Assembly: GCA_963822595.1 (NCBI GenBank)
Contig: CAWGIG010000001.1
Location: forward strand, 868,001 to 932,000
Origin: CAVRUH01 sp963822595
GTDB lineage: Bacteria > Chlamydiota > Chlamydiia > Chlamydiales > Waddliaceae
Reading direction: 5' to 3'
Length of the DNA stretch: 64,000 nucleotides
This document shows positions 27,574 through 36,219 of the stretch, one piece after another; the first letter of the stretch is position 1, and every line of letters begins with the position of its first letter. The notes under the pieces were generated by a model. It was not told where the DNA came from and did no database searches. It saw only the letters and a program-made list of their open reading frames with translations. The position numbers were made by a program, and so were the translations under genes.

Positions 27574-27620
27574 ATGTAACAAAAGCACTCATTTATTGTC
27601 AATGAGTGCTTTTGTTACAT
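27574..27620. promoter_or_regulatory. Perfect 20-bp inverted repeat upstream of abiEi, candidate operator
   Basis: The arm ATGTAACAAAAGCACTCATT is repeated exactly in reverse complement with a seven-base spacer. It lies between the end of the papain-like gene (27622) and the abiEi start. No T run follows it in the minus direction, which favours an operator over a terminator, though it could serve as both. Confidence 0.65.
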
Positions 27621-27621
27621 A

Positions 27622-29691
27622 TTATACATCTTCTTTTTCGTGGATTTCCCAGGTGCTAACCAGCCAAGGTTTATGGTCGAGAGGGATAAGCCGCGTCTTA
27701 TTCCTATCTGTAGTGCCCAAATCTATCTGTCCAGTTACCGGATTGTAAAAGGCGCAGAAGTAAAGGTTTTCGTCCTCTAGATTCCAATTGGTGTCGAATC
27801 CAAGGATGGCAGGATTTGCTAATTTTTCAAATAGATCCGGGGGTAATGCATCGATCAAAAGAGAGGTGACCATTTTTTCAATAGCGTCTTGGTCCACTCC
27901 TGTTTTTTCTTTTAATACTTGCACTAGCTTCTGACAGAAACCGACAACGGTTTTTTCAGAGATTGCGAGCTGCTTCGGCAAATAATTGAAAAGACGTTCG
28001 ATCATTTTATCCTTTGTGGATTCAGGGATTTTGGAGTTAGCCACAATTTCTCCAGGTGAAACTAAGGCGCGGCGGATAGCGTCTTCAGGCGCCAAGGGGC
28101 TTTTTACCAAGGGACCAAATGATGGATTTGTCGGAATGAATGAAAAGGCATGCACTCCCCAAACATCTGTGAGAAATAGCGCATTCGGATCATCCGAATT
28201 GAGCTTCTTTCCTTCCTTGACAGCAAAACTAAATAAATCGAGAGCATTTTTGGGTAGTATATGGCTGGCGGGAAGATCCTTTGTCGACTGAGTATAAACC
28301 TGCAAAAGGAGATGCGGATCGTCTCCAATTTTTGATACCCAAGGTGTCAACTTAAGATCTTTCCAGTGACCCAAGGGATCATTTATTTTATTCGAGTCAT
28401 CAAAATTATAAAGAACAAGTTGCATAAACTTATTTCCGTTCTGCACAAAGGCTCGTACCTTATCCAGCGTTTTAATGTAAGCTGGTTGATCCGTTTTAGA
28501 ACTCACCTTACTTAAAGTCTCTTCGGTGACATTAAGACTGCTTAAAATAACTCCGCGAAAAGCATCGGGATTATCACATCTCTTATAGTCCTGATAAAGA
28601 ACGAAGCCCCCTTCGCTTGATGAGCCATCCTCTGCAACCTTGTCTAATTCGAGAGTCGAATCGTACTCGAGAACAATACTCCTATTGAAAACATCCAAAA
28701 AGGTTTGTTTCACAGTCTTATTATCCAAAACTTCCTTTAGAGATTTTTCAAGACTACCTAAAATGAGAGAGCGCATATAACTTTGTTTGGATGGTTCTGC
28801 CATTCCTGCCAATACTTTCTCCCACATTCTCATGAGGCAGCAATTTGTTTGAGCGGAGAAACCGATGAGTCCTATTTTTTTATCTTTATTTAACTTCGTC
28901 GCTAATTCAGTAATGAGATCTTCGGGGGTAATGTTTAAGGACTCTGATTGGGATTCCTTAATATAATCCGTGATAACACTGTCTAAAGATGCGCGATCTA
29001 TACCCATCAACTGACACGCCTGAAAGATTCCCGGAATATCCAAGACATGCGCATTTTTGTTTTCGAAGACAATTTCACCTTTCCCATTCAATTTAAAGGC
29101 CTTTTTAAGATCTTCGTCCGCGATGTCCATTATAAAAGGAAATTCCTTAGTTTCCCCTTCGACCTTCCGCACAAGCATTCCTGTGTAGATTATTTGCTGG
29201 AGATCTCGCAGGTAAAAATCAATCCTTTCCCTTTCGATTTGGACCCCTACAGAAGTGGCAAAGCACGATCCAACCGGTCCTTGTCTAATGTGACTCAATA
29301 GAGCTGTTAAAGCAGCTTTTTTAGCTATGACTGCAGCCAATGGTTCTTGCGTAAATAGATTCAGAGTCGATCTGATGACAAAATCGGTCTCCGCAGGAAT
29401 ATTCTTTGGAAGGTCGATTTGATTAAATTTTACCAGAAGATCGGGTTTATCCTTCAAATGATTCAACACCCTTACAATATCTTCTTCGTATTCAAGGAGA
29501 CCCTCTTTATTAAAGAAATTCTCTATGATATCATCAATAATTCCGAGATTAAGAGCTCCGCTTTGAGTCACCAAAAGGTCGGCTATGATACGCGGCAACT
29601 GGACTTCGCGGGCGATTTTAGCATCCTGTAGCCCAAGTTGAAATGCATGCAAGTAATTTTCTAAATCTTTCTTGATCGTATCCCATTCCAC
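27622..29691 (-). CDS. Large protein with papain-like cysteine protease motif
   Basis: 689 residues without signal peptide. At 137-144 the sequence QGPVGSCF reproduces the papain active-site spacing exactly: oxyanion Gln, six residues, then Cys143 followed by an aromatic-Ala-like pair. A candidate histidine is H514 in WGVHAFSF, and a possible Asp/Asn-Trp site follows at 633-636 (DTNW). The middle 350 residues would be an insertion compared with papain. If active it is a C1-like cysteine peptidase or deubiquitinase and a plausible type III effector. It follows a 130-residue protein after 31 bases. The function rests on motif spacing only. Confidence 0.6.
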   Translation of the reverse strand: MEWDTIKKDLENYLHAFQLGLQDAKIAREVQLPRIIADLLVTQSGALNLGIIDDIIENFFNKEGLLEYEEDIVRVLNHLKDKPDLLVKFNQIDLPKNIPAETDFVIRSTLNLFTQEPLAAVIAKKAALTALLSHIRQGPVGSCFATSVGVQIERERIDFYLRDLQQIIYTGMLVRKVEGETKEFPFIMDIADEDLKKAFKLNGKGEIVFENKNAHVLDIPGIFQACQLMGIDRASLDSVITDYIKESQSESLNITPEDLITELATKLNKDKKIGLIGFSAQTNCCLMRMWEKVLAGMAEPSKQSYMRSLILGSLEKSLKEVLDNKTVKQTFLDVFNRSIVLEYDSTLELDKVAEDGSSSEGGFVLYQDYKRCDNPDAFRGVILSSLNVTEETLSKVSSKTDQPAYIKTLDKVRAFVQNGNKFMQLVLYNFDDSNKINDPLGHWKDLKLTPWVSKIGDDPHLLLQVYTQSTKDLPASHILPKNALDLFSFAVKEGKKLNSDDPNALFLTDVWGVHAFSFIPTNPSFGPLVKSPLAPEDAIRRALVSPGEIVANSKIPESTKDKMIERLFNYLPKQLAISEKTVVGFCQKLVQVLKEKTGVDQDAIEKMVTSLLIDALPPDLFEKLANPAILGFDTNWNLEDENLYFCAFYNPVTGQIDLGTTDRNKTRLIPLDHKPWLVSTWEIHEKEDV

Positions 29692-29722
29692 ATGACTCTG
29701 AAATTGAACTTTTACAGGGAGA

Positions 29723-30115
29723 TTAAGGATAGCTTTCTAGCGCTAAGGGCTTTTTATTTGAGAGATAAATGATTCTGGCGATGGATTTTTTCGTATCATC
29801 GATCAAATGTTGAATTTCCTCTAAGGGAGAAAGTTTGTGTTGCATTTCTGCGATTTTCTTTTGTCTTTCGCTTAGCAGACCATTGCAGTAATGACTAATT
29901 TTATCATTTTTGTCGAATTCTCGAGTCAGAAGCATCCTTTCAGGAATAAAAGCGGCTATAGGTTGCCTAAAAATCATCGGGGAAATTGTTGTGCACGGAA
30001 CATTTTCAAAAACACCCTTAACCGCATTGTAAACGTGATCTATCTTTTTGGGCGGGGTTGCAATTTGAGTCTCGGTATGACCATAATTCCATAATAATCG
30101 AGAAATATAATGCAT
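29723..30115 (-). CDS. Hypothetical protein upstream of the papain-like gene
   Basis: 130 residues, start supported by GGAGG eight bases upstream. The C-terminal half (about 75-115) is helical and charged, possibly coiled coil (LLSERQKKIAEMQHKLSPLE). It probably forms an operon with the papain-like gene (31-base gap), so it could be a secretion chaperone or partner. No recognised domain. Confidence 0.6.
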   Translation of the reverse strand: MHYISRLLWNYGHTETQIATPPKKIDHVYNAVKGVFENVPCTTISPMIFRQPIAAFIPERMLLTREFDKNDKISHYCNGLLSERQKKIAEMQHKLSPLEEIQHLIDDTKKSIARIIYLSNKKPLALESYP

Positions 30116-30196
30116 GACTGACCTCCTATGGTGGTATAGGTTGGGTTATACAAAGAAGACCTAATTTCCGCAATCTCATTTCTGATTCTCAACACC

Positions 30197-30373
30197 ATAG
30201 TCACAAATAACAGGATAAGCAGGATCGCAAGCGGCAGGATAAAAAAAGGATAAAAAAAGAAAATAAAAGATAAGAAATGAAAAAGAATTTTTATTTTTTC
30301 ATTTCTTTTTCTTTTTTTTATCCTTTTTTATCCTGCCGCTTGCGATCCTGCTTATCCTGTTATTTGTGTCTAT
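30197..30373. repeat. AGGATAAG palindromic element, copy D
   Basis: A 177-bp inverted repeat in the gap between divergent genes (30116-30456), the only one of the four copies in that setting. The arms match copies B and C almost perfectly; the A/G-rich inner part is longer. The rest of the gap holds a promoter for the next gene and nothing else recognisable. Confidence 0.88.
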
Positions 30374-30401
30374 GAGTTCTACATTGAAGACTTGTAAAAT
30401 A

Positions 30402-30431
30402 TTGACCTTTTCATTACATTGTCTCTAATTT
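30402..30431 (+). promoter_or_regulatory. Promoter of the phosphoribosyltransferase gene
   Basis: TTGACC, an 18-base spacer, then TAATTT, about 25 bases before the start codon. It is a moderate match to the sigma-66 consensus and lies just outside repeat copy D. Confidence 0.5.
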
Positions 30432-30456
30432 AAATAACTCATTTGGGAGAAATTAT

Positions 30457-31122
30457 ATGATTTCATCTGTAAGTGCTGCATCCACAGAACAAAAATACTT
30501 AAACGTCACCTGGGATGATTTCAACCAGAGAATATTACAATTAACCCTAAAAGTTACAAAATCTAACTGGGAACCCGACCAGATTGTTTGCATTGGAAGA
30601 GGAGGAATGTACTTGGGGGATGCATTATCGAGGCTTTTTAAAAAGCCTTTAGGCGTTGTCATGTGCAGTTCCTATGCTGGGGAAAACGAAATGCACAAGG
30701 GAAAATTAAATATTGCTGAACATATTTCAATCACAACAAAATTATCCGGTAAGGTCTTACTTGTAGACGATCTTGTGGATACCGGCGGAACCCTCGCCGC
30801 ATTGTTACAAAACATCCAAGAAAATCATCCTGGAGTCACAGAAATCAAAACGGCAGTAATTTTCAAAAAAACTTTTTCAAAATTCAGTCCTGACTATTAC
30901 CAAGATCTTGTCGAAAAAGGTGTATGGATTTACCTTCCCAATGAAGTTTTTGATCAAGTGGATATAAAGAGTATTCCAAATAATCTATTAAGAAACTTCT
31001 CTGAGTCTTCTTTAGTGGATTTGTCCGAACAAATATTGGGAAGCCTCCCCGAAAATCCTACTCAGAAACTTCCAGCGAATACACTTCCGAATCTAGCTCT
31101 TAATTTGCTATACACTAAGTAA
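30457..31122 (+). CDS. Type I phosphoribosyltransferase
   Basis: 221 residues. The PRPP-binding loop VLLVDDLVDTGGTL (100-113) is canonical, and IVCIGRGGMYLGDALSR matches the first PRT strand-loop. It resembles hypoxanthine/xanthine phosphoribosyltransferases, which salvage purine bases; an accessory C-terminal tail of about 60 residues is unexplained. GGGAG precedes the ATG. A palindromic array begins soon after the stop. Confidence 0.82.
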   Translation: MISSVSAASTEQKYLNVTWDDFNQRILQLTLKVTKSNWEPDQIVCIGRGGMYLGDALSRLFKKPLGVVMCSSYAGENEMHKGKLNIAEHISITTKLSGKVLLVDDLVDTGGTLAALLQNIQENHPGVTEIKTAVIFKKTFSKFSPDYYQDLVEKGVWIYLPNEVFDQVDIKSIPNNLLRNFSESSLVDLSEQILGSLPENPTQKLPANTLPNLALNLLYTK

Positions 31123-31160
31123 TCGTTTTTTGAACCCCAGGAATTTTTTGTCATTTTTTC

Positions 31161-31672
31161 ATGATTTCATGAGGGCTCAAGCCAGGCTCGTGACAGCCCA
31201 GGCAGAGCGAAGCGCAATGTCATCAAAAATAATGGTCTTTCATTTCATCGGGGCTCAAGCCAGGCTCGTGACTAGGCAGAGCGAAGCGCAATGTCATCAA
31301 CTTAAGGAATAGTTTATCATTTCATGAGGGCTGAAAGCCTGCCTTTTGATAGCCCAGGCAGAGCGAAGCGAAGGCCTGGGAGAAGGTTTGAAAAAAATGA
31401 AAAAGCCCTGCAAGGGCGACTCATCCATTTTTGCATAGATGTAATTTCACCGAAATGAGTCGCCCTTTCAGGGCTCTGACTTTTTTTTATCGACGTCAAC
31501 CCAGGCCTTCGCTTCGCTCTGCCTGGGCTATCAAAAGGCAGGCTTTCAGCCCTCATGAAATAACAAAATATTCTTTAAGTTGATGACATTGCGCTTCGCT
31601 CTGCCTGGGCTACCAAAAGACTGCCTTTCAGCCCTCATGAAATGATAAACTATTCTTTAAGTTGATAACATT
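31161..31672. repeat. Array of about five units in inverted and direct orientation (512 bp)
   Basis: The centre is a perfect 62-bp inverted repeat (31319-31380 with 31500-31561) containing CCCAGGCAGAGCGAAGCG. Inside it a second pair (31402-31424 with 31455-31475, GGGCGACTCAT) forms a further stem. Two more partial units of the same sequence lie in direct orientation on the left (about 31161 and 31243) and one on the right (about 31562-31640), each with GCAGAGCGAAGCGCAATGTC and TCAACTTAA. It fills the 594-base gap between the convergent PRT and RING genes. No gene is seen in the gap. Confidence 0.85.
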
Positions 31673-31716
31673 TATTTATCAAGCATGTCAAAGTTGAACG
31701 ATTTCCATCTTTATCG

Positions 31717-32052
31717 CTATCGGAAAATATACATTAGATACAAAATGAAAATCACATCTTTAGCAGCCTCATTGGACAAAAGCTCATCCACCACTTGTAG
31801 CCCAATCCTTGAAACTTGTTTAACTTTCCTTTCCCACGAAATTGGTAAGTTAGGATCAATCGGCACATTACAGCTGGGACATTTTAGATTTGTCTCAGCC
31901 CATACTTCAATACACTTTAGGTGGATAGGATGTAAATTCCCGGTTCCAGAATGCGCAACTACGGACCCTTGATTTAAAGGTTCATTGCATCTACAACAGT
32001 CATCGGTATTATTCTGATCAACATCATAATAAGTATATGTACAAGGGTTCAT
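31717..32052 (-). CDS. RING-like zinc-finger protein, candidate ubiquitin ligase effector
   Basis: 111 residues. The spacing CCRC (19-22), H41-x2-H44-x2-C47, then CPSC (58-61) follows the RING-H2 pattern, with W51 after the sixth ligand as in many E3 ligases. The third metal ligand is not obvious (H34 is possible), so the match is incomplete. A hydrophobic C-terminal end (FILYLMYIF) could attach it to a membrane. RING domains recruit E2 enzymes in eukaryotes and are found among effectors of intracellular bacteria. Confidence 0.6.
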   Translation of the reverse strand: MNPCTYTYYDVDQNNTDDCCRCNEPLNQGSVVAHSGTGNLHPIHLKCIEVWAETNLKCPSCNVPIDPNLPISWERKVKQVSRIGLQVVDELLSNEAAKDVIFILYLMYIFR

Positions 32053-32058
32053 AAAAAC

Positions 32059-32865
32059 CTATACCTTTGATTTAAATATCTTTTTAACCTTTGCTTGATC
32101 CACTTTTTTATCTACAGGAAGCTCTAATAAAAGAATATCACCATTTTCCAAGGGAATTGTCGGCAAAGAACTCCCCGGCTCTTTGGAAAGATCATCAACC
32201 GCACCACTCAATTTAAGATTTAATGCGTTCATAGCAGCATGATGCGATACAATAATAATCGTTTTATTTGGATAAGCATTAACGACATCTTGCAAAGAAG
32301 CTAGGTACCTATCTGCAACTTCGCTATAACTTTCTCCGGTACTTAATTTTGGATGCGTGTATTTATCTTTTGCTGATAATTTGTTCCAATTTCTCACTTC
32401 ATTATCGAATTTTTCGTCTTTTGGCTTTCCTTCCCAATCGCCTTGTCCCATTTCTGTGAAGCCATCATAATCTTCCTTGGCGCGACTTACTTTTTGTCGA
32501 ACTAACTGTTCCAATATAAGTTCAGCTGTATCATGTGCACGTTTTGCTGTTGATGATACAACCTCAATAGAAGCCTCTTTCGGGAATAAAATGTTTAGCT
32601 TTTTACCAAGGGCCGTTGCTTGAATCTCCCCTTTATCACTTAAAGGAATGTCCAAACCTTTTCCGGAGGTATACTTTATTCCGTTTGCATCAGCTACGTT
32701 AAACGCACTTTCACCATGGCGGACTAAATATATCCTCGTTGTATTTGAATCACTTGTCCTTAATTCTTGAACTTTATCTAGGGGTGTTTCAATAAGTTCT
32801 GCAAATAAATTTGCAGAACTTATTGTGATAAGGATACATAAAAAAATACTATTTCGTAGCTTCAT
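32059..32865 (-). CDS. Secreted histidine phosphatase (phosphoglycerate-mutase-like)
   Basis: 268 residues from the ATG at 32865, which yields a clean signal peptide (MKLRNSIFLCILITISSANLFA) and starts just four bases after the upstream stop. The catalytic RHGE is at 49-52 (His50), and the second histidine is in IIIVSHHAAMNA. The branch covers acid phosphatases, phytases and mutases; export suggests a periplasmic phosphatase. It follows a VOC-family gene on the same strand. Confidence 0.82.
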   Translation of the reverse strand: MKLRNSIFLCILITISSANLFAELIETPLDKVQELRTSDSNTTRIYLVRHGESAFNVADANGIKYTSGKGLDIPLSDKGEIQATALGKKLNILFPKEASIEVVSSTAKRAHDTAELILEQLVRQKVSRAKEDYDGFTEMGQGDWEGKPKDEKFDNEVRNWNKLSAKDKYTHPKLSTGESYSEVADRYLASLQDVVNAYPNKTIIIVSHHAAMNALNLKLSGAVDDLSKEPGSSLPTIPLENGDILLLELPVDKKVDQAKVKKIFKSKV

Positions 32866-32869
32866 ATCT

Positions 32870-33244
32870 TTATTTTGTAAGCATTTCAACGAGTTGAAGA
32901 CGATTGCCATCTTTATCGCTAAAAGTTTGCAACTTTACGTGTCCGGGAATTTCCATGATATCCCCAATCATCTTCGCCCCTTTGGCGATCATATCCTTTT
33001 TTGTAGCGTTGATATCCGCAACTGTGAGTGTCACAACAGCATTTGTGCCCGGTTGAATCCCTTCAGCCTCATTTTTTGCACTGATGCCAAGCGTCATCCC
33101 GCTTTTTTGCCCCACTAATTCAGCCCAACCAAACTCATCATTCTGAGTCTGCACCTTCAGACCAACGACTTCTGTATAATATTTAAGGGCTGCCTTATAA
33201 TCATCAACAACAATCCAGGCTAAACCTATAGATTCAATACTCAT
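32870..33244 (-). CDS. VOC/glyoxalase-family protein
   Basis: 124 residues with the paired beta-alpha-beta-beta-beta units of the vicinal oxygen chelate fold: SIGLAWIVVDDYKAALKYYTEVVGLKV and, at the end, FSDKDGNRLQLVEM with its metal glutamate. Members include glyoxalases, dioxygenases and resistance proteins; substrate unknown. It heads an apparent two-gene unit with the phosphatase. Confidence 0.85.
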   Translation of the reverse strand: MSIESIGLAWIVVDDYKAALKYYTEVVGLKVQTQNDEFGWAELVGQKSGMTLGISAKNEAEGIQPGTNAVVTLTVADINATKKDMIAKGAKMIGDIMEIPGHVKLQTFSDKDGNRLQLVEMLTK

Positions 33245-33272
33245 TTGAAATACTCCTAATTTTATTCGTTAT

Positions 33273-33662
33273 TCAGCTTCTTCGAACATCCCTTAGGCCC
33301 CACATGAAATATCCAAGGACCAATCCAACGATAAATAAGGCCGGTACATCCCCATATAGGTGTCCAAAATGATTTGGATAGACAATAGCCTGCACACCCA
33401 TAATGGCGCCATGGACAAAACTTGACCAAACAGTAAACCATATGAGGCTCTGATTATCCAAGGGGTCCTTAGAAGCTATGATCAAGAATACACCAAGAGT
33501 TGCATAAACTCCAAGAATCATCTGGAAATATTCGGATTGTCCCACATGCCACGTCCAGCCAGAAGGCCAATAAATCGACATAGGATAAATTCCGAAGAGA
33601 AAAACTAAACCAAATACAAACAATGAAATTTTCAAATATTTTAATCTATCTAACGTTGTCAT
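33273..33662 (-). CDS. Four-helix membrane protein (DUF6632-like)
   Basis: 129 residues with four hydrophobic helices (about 12-30, 44-62, 70-92 and 102-124). Features such as YPSGWTWHVGQSEYFQMILGVY-type text and VYPNHFGHLYGDVPALF resemble a small family I associate with DUF6632. No function is established. It is co-oriented with the VOC gene 28 bases away. Confidence 0.6.
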   Translation of the reverse strand: MTTLDRLKYLKISLFVFGLVFLFGIYPMSIYWPSGWTWHVGQSEYFQMILGVYATLGVFLIIASKDPLDNQSLIWFTVWSSFVHGAIMGVQAIVYPNHFGHLYGDVPALFIVGLVLGYFMWGLRDVRRS

Positions 33663-33727
33663 ATTATTCTCCGAAATCAGGATATTTGATCCTTTCTTAG
33701 CATAAATTTTTAGAACAAGTCAATGAA

Positions 33728-34624
33728 TTATAGATAATATTTGGCTATAGCCTTTTGCATGTTTAAAGCAAATTGGTTAATAATATTGCATTTCACATGA
33801 ATTTCGTGGTGTAAGTCCGCCCAAGGTAATATCTTGGGATCTGAGACATGGTTAAGCATCTCTTCCAAATTTTTCCCATTAATTGTAACTGAAGTTATCA
33901 AAGCAATCCGTCTAGACAATTTGATAATTATTAAAATATTTTTGTTATTTCGAGGGATTGTATTGATTAAAGTTTTTTTGATGAGCATAAACCAGTTCAT
34001 CTGCATGAGAGCCCCTCTGAGACAATAAATGGCATGAAGGCGAAGAGGTGACAAATTACGTTCCGTCGGCACACATTCATCATATAAAAGTCCGGGACCG
34101 GGTATAATAAATAATGCTCCAAGCATCATTTCTCGAAGAGATCTTTTAGACTTTTCTCCGCTAATCCTATATTTATAAAAGGATAATTCACGCGTCAGAT
34201 CTGATTTAGTGCGAGCGCCGCGTCTTAGATGAATCTCTTCGTTTAATTTATAGAGAACTGTAGTAGAAAGACCTGAAATGCAATGAACCAACGCAATAGG
34301 AGCACCTATCACGGGCACATACTCTATATTTCGAAGCCAATAGCTAGCTGTATCTTGCCATCGTCTGTTAAGATCCACTTTTGGAGCCATCTTACGAATT
34401 GCTTTGATGACATTAAACAGATCGATTTGTTCCGAAGATTTTTGGACAATGACTCTAACTGCTTTGCTCGTATTAAAAAGAGAAATTTCATCTTCGATGC
34501 TACAATAAGAAAGTATATTGCGAAATGCTACTAAAGGAATAGCCTCGAACTTCATGTATGTTACCTCTTCCATAGAGGGTAATGGTGTGTATGGAAAAGA
34601 TTCTGTGGATATTCCTAAACTCAT
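33728..34624 (-). CDS. F-box-like protein, candidate effector
   Basis: 298 residues. Residues about 26-62 (FEAIPLVAFRNILSYC, SLFNTSKAVR) fit an F-box core. The rest is helical with two hydrophobic stretches (YVPVIGAPIALVHCISGLST and LGALFIIPGPGLLY), which may form a membrane hairpin. No WD40 or leucine-rich repeats follow. The F-box match is weaker than in the genes at 17644 and 41679. Confidence 0.5.
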   Translation of the reverse strand: MSLGISTESFPYTPLPSMEEVTYMKFEAIPLVAFRNILSYCSIEDEISLFNTSKAVRVIVQKSSEQIDLFNVIKAIRKMAPKVDLNRRWQDTASYWLRNIEYVPVIGAPIALVHCISGLSTTVLYKLNEEIHLRRGARTKSDLTRELSFYKYRISGEKSKRSLREMMLGALFIIPGPGLLYDECVPTERNLSPLRLHAIYCLRGALMQMNWFMLIKKTLINTIPRNNKNILIIIKLSRRIALITSVTINGKNLEEMLNHVSDPKILPWADLHHEIHVKCNIINQFALNMQKAIAKYYL

Positions 34625-34859
34625 CAGTTACGGCCTTTTATTATAAAAGTATCGAGAATATCGTTCCCTTGAGATAATTTTCAAGCATATAATATTTGCA
34701 CTTTTTAGGAGCGAGATGTATCCTGTTTTTAACTTTTATAAGGCCTTTTATGACAAACATCCTTATGACCGAGTTAATCCGACGACTTGTTTTTTTAGTA
34801 TGAATTTAATCAGAATTTCAATATACTGTTAACTAAAAAACAAACAATAAGAAGTAACT

Positions 34860-35840
34860 ATGAATGTTAATTTATCACCACAAACAATTGAAGATCCAAA
34901 ATTTTGGCAAGCCATCGAGAAAAAAAATTCTGGTTGGAAACCACTTCCTGAAACAGAGTGGGACAAAACCTCAATAGCTAATCAAAATGATTTAACACCC
35001 TCAGGTAGCGTTAGAAAATTGTTCCAAGATTTTCCATTGGAACCCGGAACTGTCATTGATATAGGTTGCGGCGCAGGTCCTGAAACTATTTTCCTTTTAA
35101 AACAGAAGTGGAACGTCATTGCATTGGACACCAATCAAAGGGCTTTGGATATTTTAAAAGCGAATGTGCAAAAAACATGTGGAAATTTAAGTCCATCCCT
35201 CCAAATAGTCAATCAATCCATGGAAACTTATCCCTTTGCAACAAAAGTAAGAGTGGCCTTTGCACAGGCAACACTTCCGTTCTGCAATCCCAAAAAATTC
35301 AAAGATGTTTGGAATAGACTTGTTGACAGTATTGAGCCGGAAGGTGTTCTTTACTGTGACTTTTATATGAAGAAGGCACCAGGCGTTATAGTATTGGATC
35401 TTGCGCAAGTTCAAAAACTGATGGAAACAAGTTTTGACAATTGTCAAATTGTTGAAGCGGAATGCCCTCCATTTCAAAGGATCATATATGCAATTGGTCA
35501 ACGTAAAAAAGCTATAAATAATGATAACAAGATTGAATCCGTTCCAACCCAAGTGAATGAAGTGGAGAGTGTCATTCGGGAAATATCAACTCTTATAGAT
35601 TCCAAAGATTCTGACAGCGCACAATTTCTAAGTACCATTCAAGAGCGAAACTTTAATTTGTTGTTAAGACAATCTTCTAAATCTCCTAAACACATAGATT
35701 TGTTAAGGTGTTTATTGAAAAATCGTTTGTTACTTAATATCGATATCCAAGCAAAAGGAAAAACATCGGGAACTGCACTGGACGTTGCCACGAAATTTAA
35801 AAATCAAGTTGCAATAGATCTATTAGGTAAGATTAACTAA
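34860..35840 (+). CDS. SAM-dependent methyltransferase with ankyrin-like C-terminus
   Basis: 326 residues. Residues 60-200 form a class I methyltransferase (motif I VIDIGCGAGPE at 65-75, ALDTNQRAL as motif II). Residues about 235-326 are separate and helical; the end (LLRCLLKNRLLLNIDIQAKG, SGTALDVATKF, AIDLLGKIN) reads like one or two ankyrin repeats. The substrate is unknown; tellurite-resistance-type (TehB) methyltransferases are similar. The added ankyrin-like region suggests a protein substrate or host target. Confidence 0.75.
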   Translation: MNVNLSPQTIEDPKFWQAIEKKNSGWKPLPETEWDKTSIANQNDLTPSGSVRKLFQDFPLEPGTVIDIGCGAGPETIFLLKQKWNVIALDTNQRALDILKANVQKTCGNLSPSLQIVNQSMETYPFATKVRVAFAQATLPFCNPKKFKDVWNRLVDSIEPEGVLYCDFYMKKAPGVIVLDLAQVQKLMETSFDNCQIVEAECPPFQRIIYAIGQRKKAINNDNKIESVPTQVNEVESVIREISTLIDSKDSDSAQFLSTIQERNFNLLLRQSSKSPKHIDLLRCLLKNRLLLNIDIQAKGKTSGTALDVATKFKNQVAIDLLGKIN

Positions 35841-35846
35841 AAACAA

Positions 35847-36137
35847 TCACAAGATTATCTTCTCGGAAAAAACCCTTGTTAAGATACTTTCTGCAGATTC
35901 CTTAGATGAATGGGGACAAGAATAATGCGCAGGATGATGATGCGTTCCTATGTTTGCCTTTGATACAGCCTTTATGAGGATATCAATGGATGAAGCATCC
36001 AAAAAAAGACGAAATTCTCTTCCATTGGAAAGATATATTTTACAAGCATGTTCGCAGCATCCATTTTTTTTCCGACAACCCAATCCTATATCAAATTTTA
36101 TTACCATGTCAGGTGTAACTCTTGGATCAAAAGACAT
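35847..36137 (-). CDS. Small Cys/His-rich hypothetical protein
   Basis: 96 residues, ATG preceded by GGGAG. It has four cysteines near the front (C21, C27, C28, C32), then a HHH and C74 that could bind metal. No named domain is recognised. Its stop is seven bases from the stop of the convergent methyltransferase gene. Confidence 0.55.
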   Translation of the reverse strand: MSFDPRVTPDMVIKFDIGLGCRKKNGCCEHACKIYLSNGREFRLFLDASSIDILIKAVSKANIGTHHHPAHYSCPHSSKESAESILTRVFSEKIIL

Positions 36138-36219
36138 TTTTTTCTCCCATGTTGATATTCGTCATATTTTGATGATATGACAATTATTATCATCCGAGAT
36201 TTTATCTCAACTGGAAAAT

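Noticed and set aside
7561..30320. Small RNA genes in the palindromic elements
   Set aside because: Hairpins could be transcribed, but no promoter is visible in the elements, so no RNA gene is called.
31130..31312. Open frame of 60 codons within the palindromic array
   Set aside because: It is made of two copies of the repeat unit read through (AQARLVT twice); no ribosome site.
31317..31556. Open frame of 79 codons across the 62-bp palindrome
   Set aside because: It reads one arm and then the other; coding is a by-product of the repeat.
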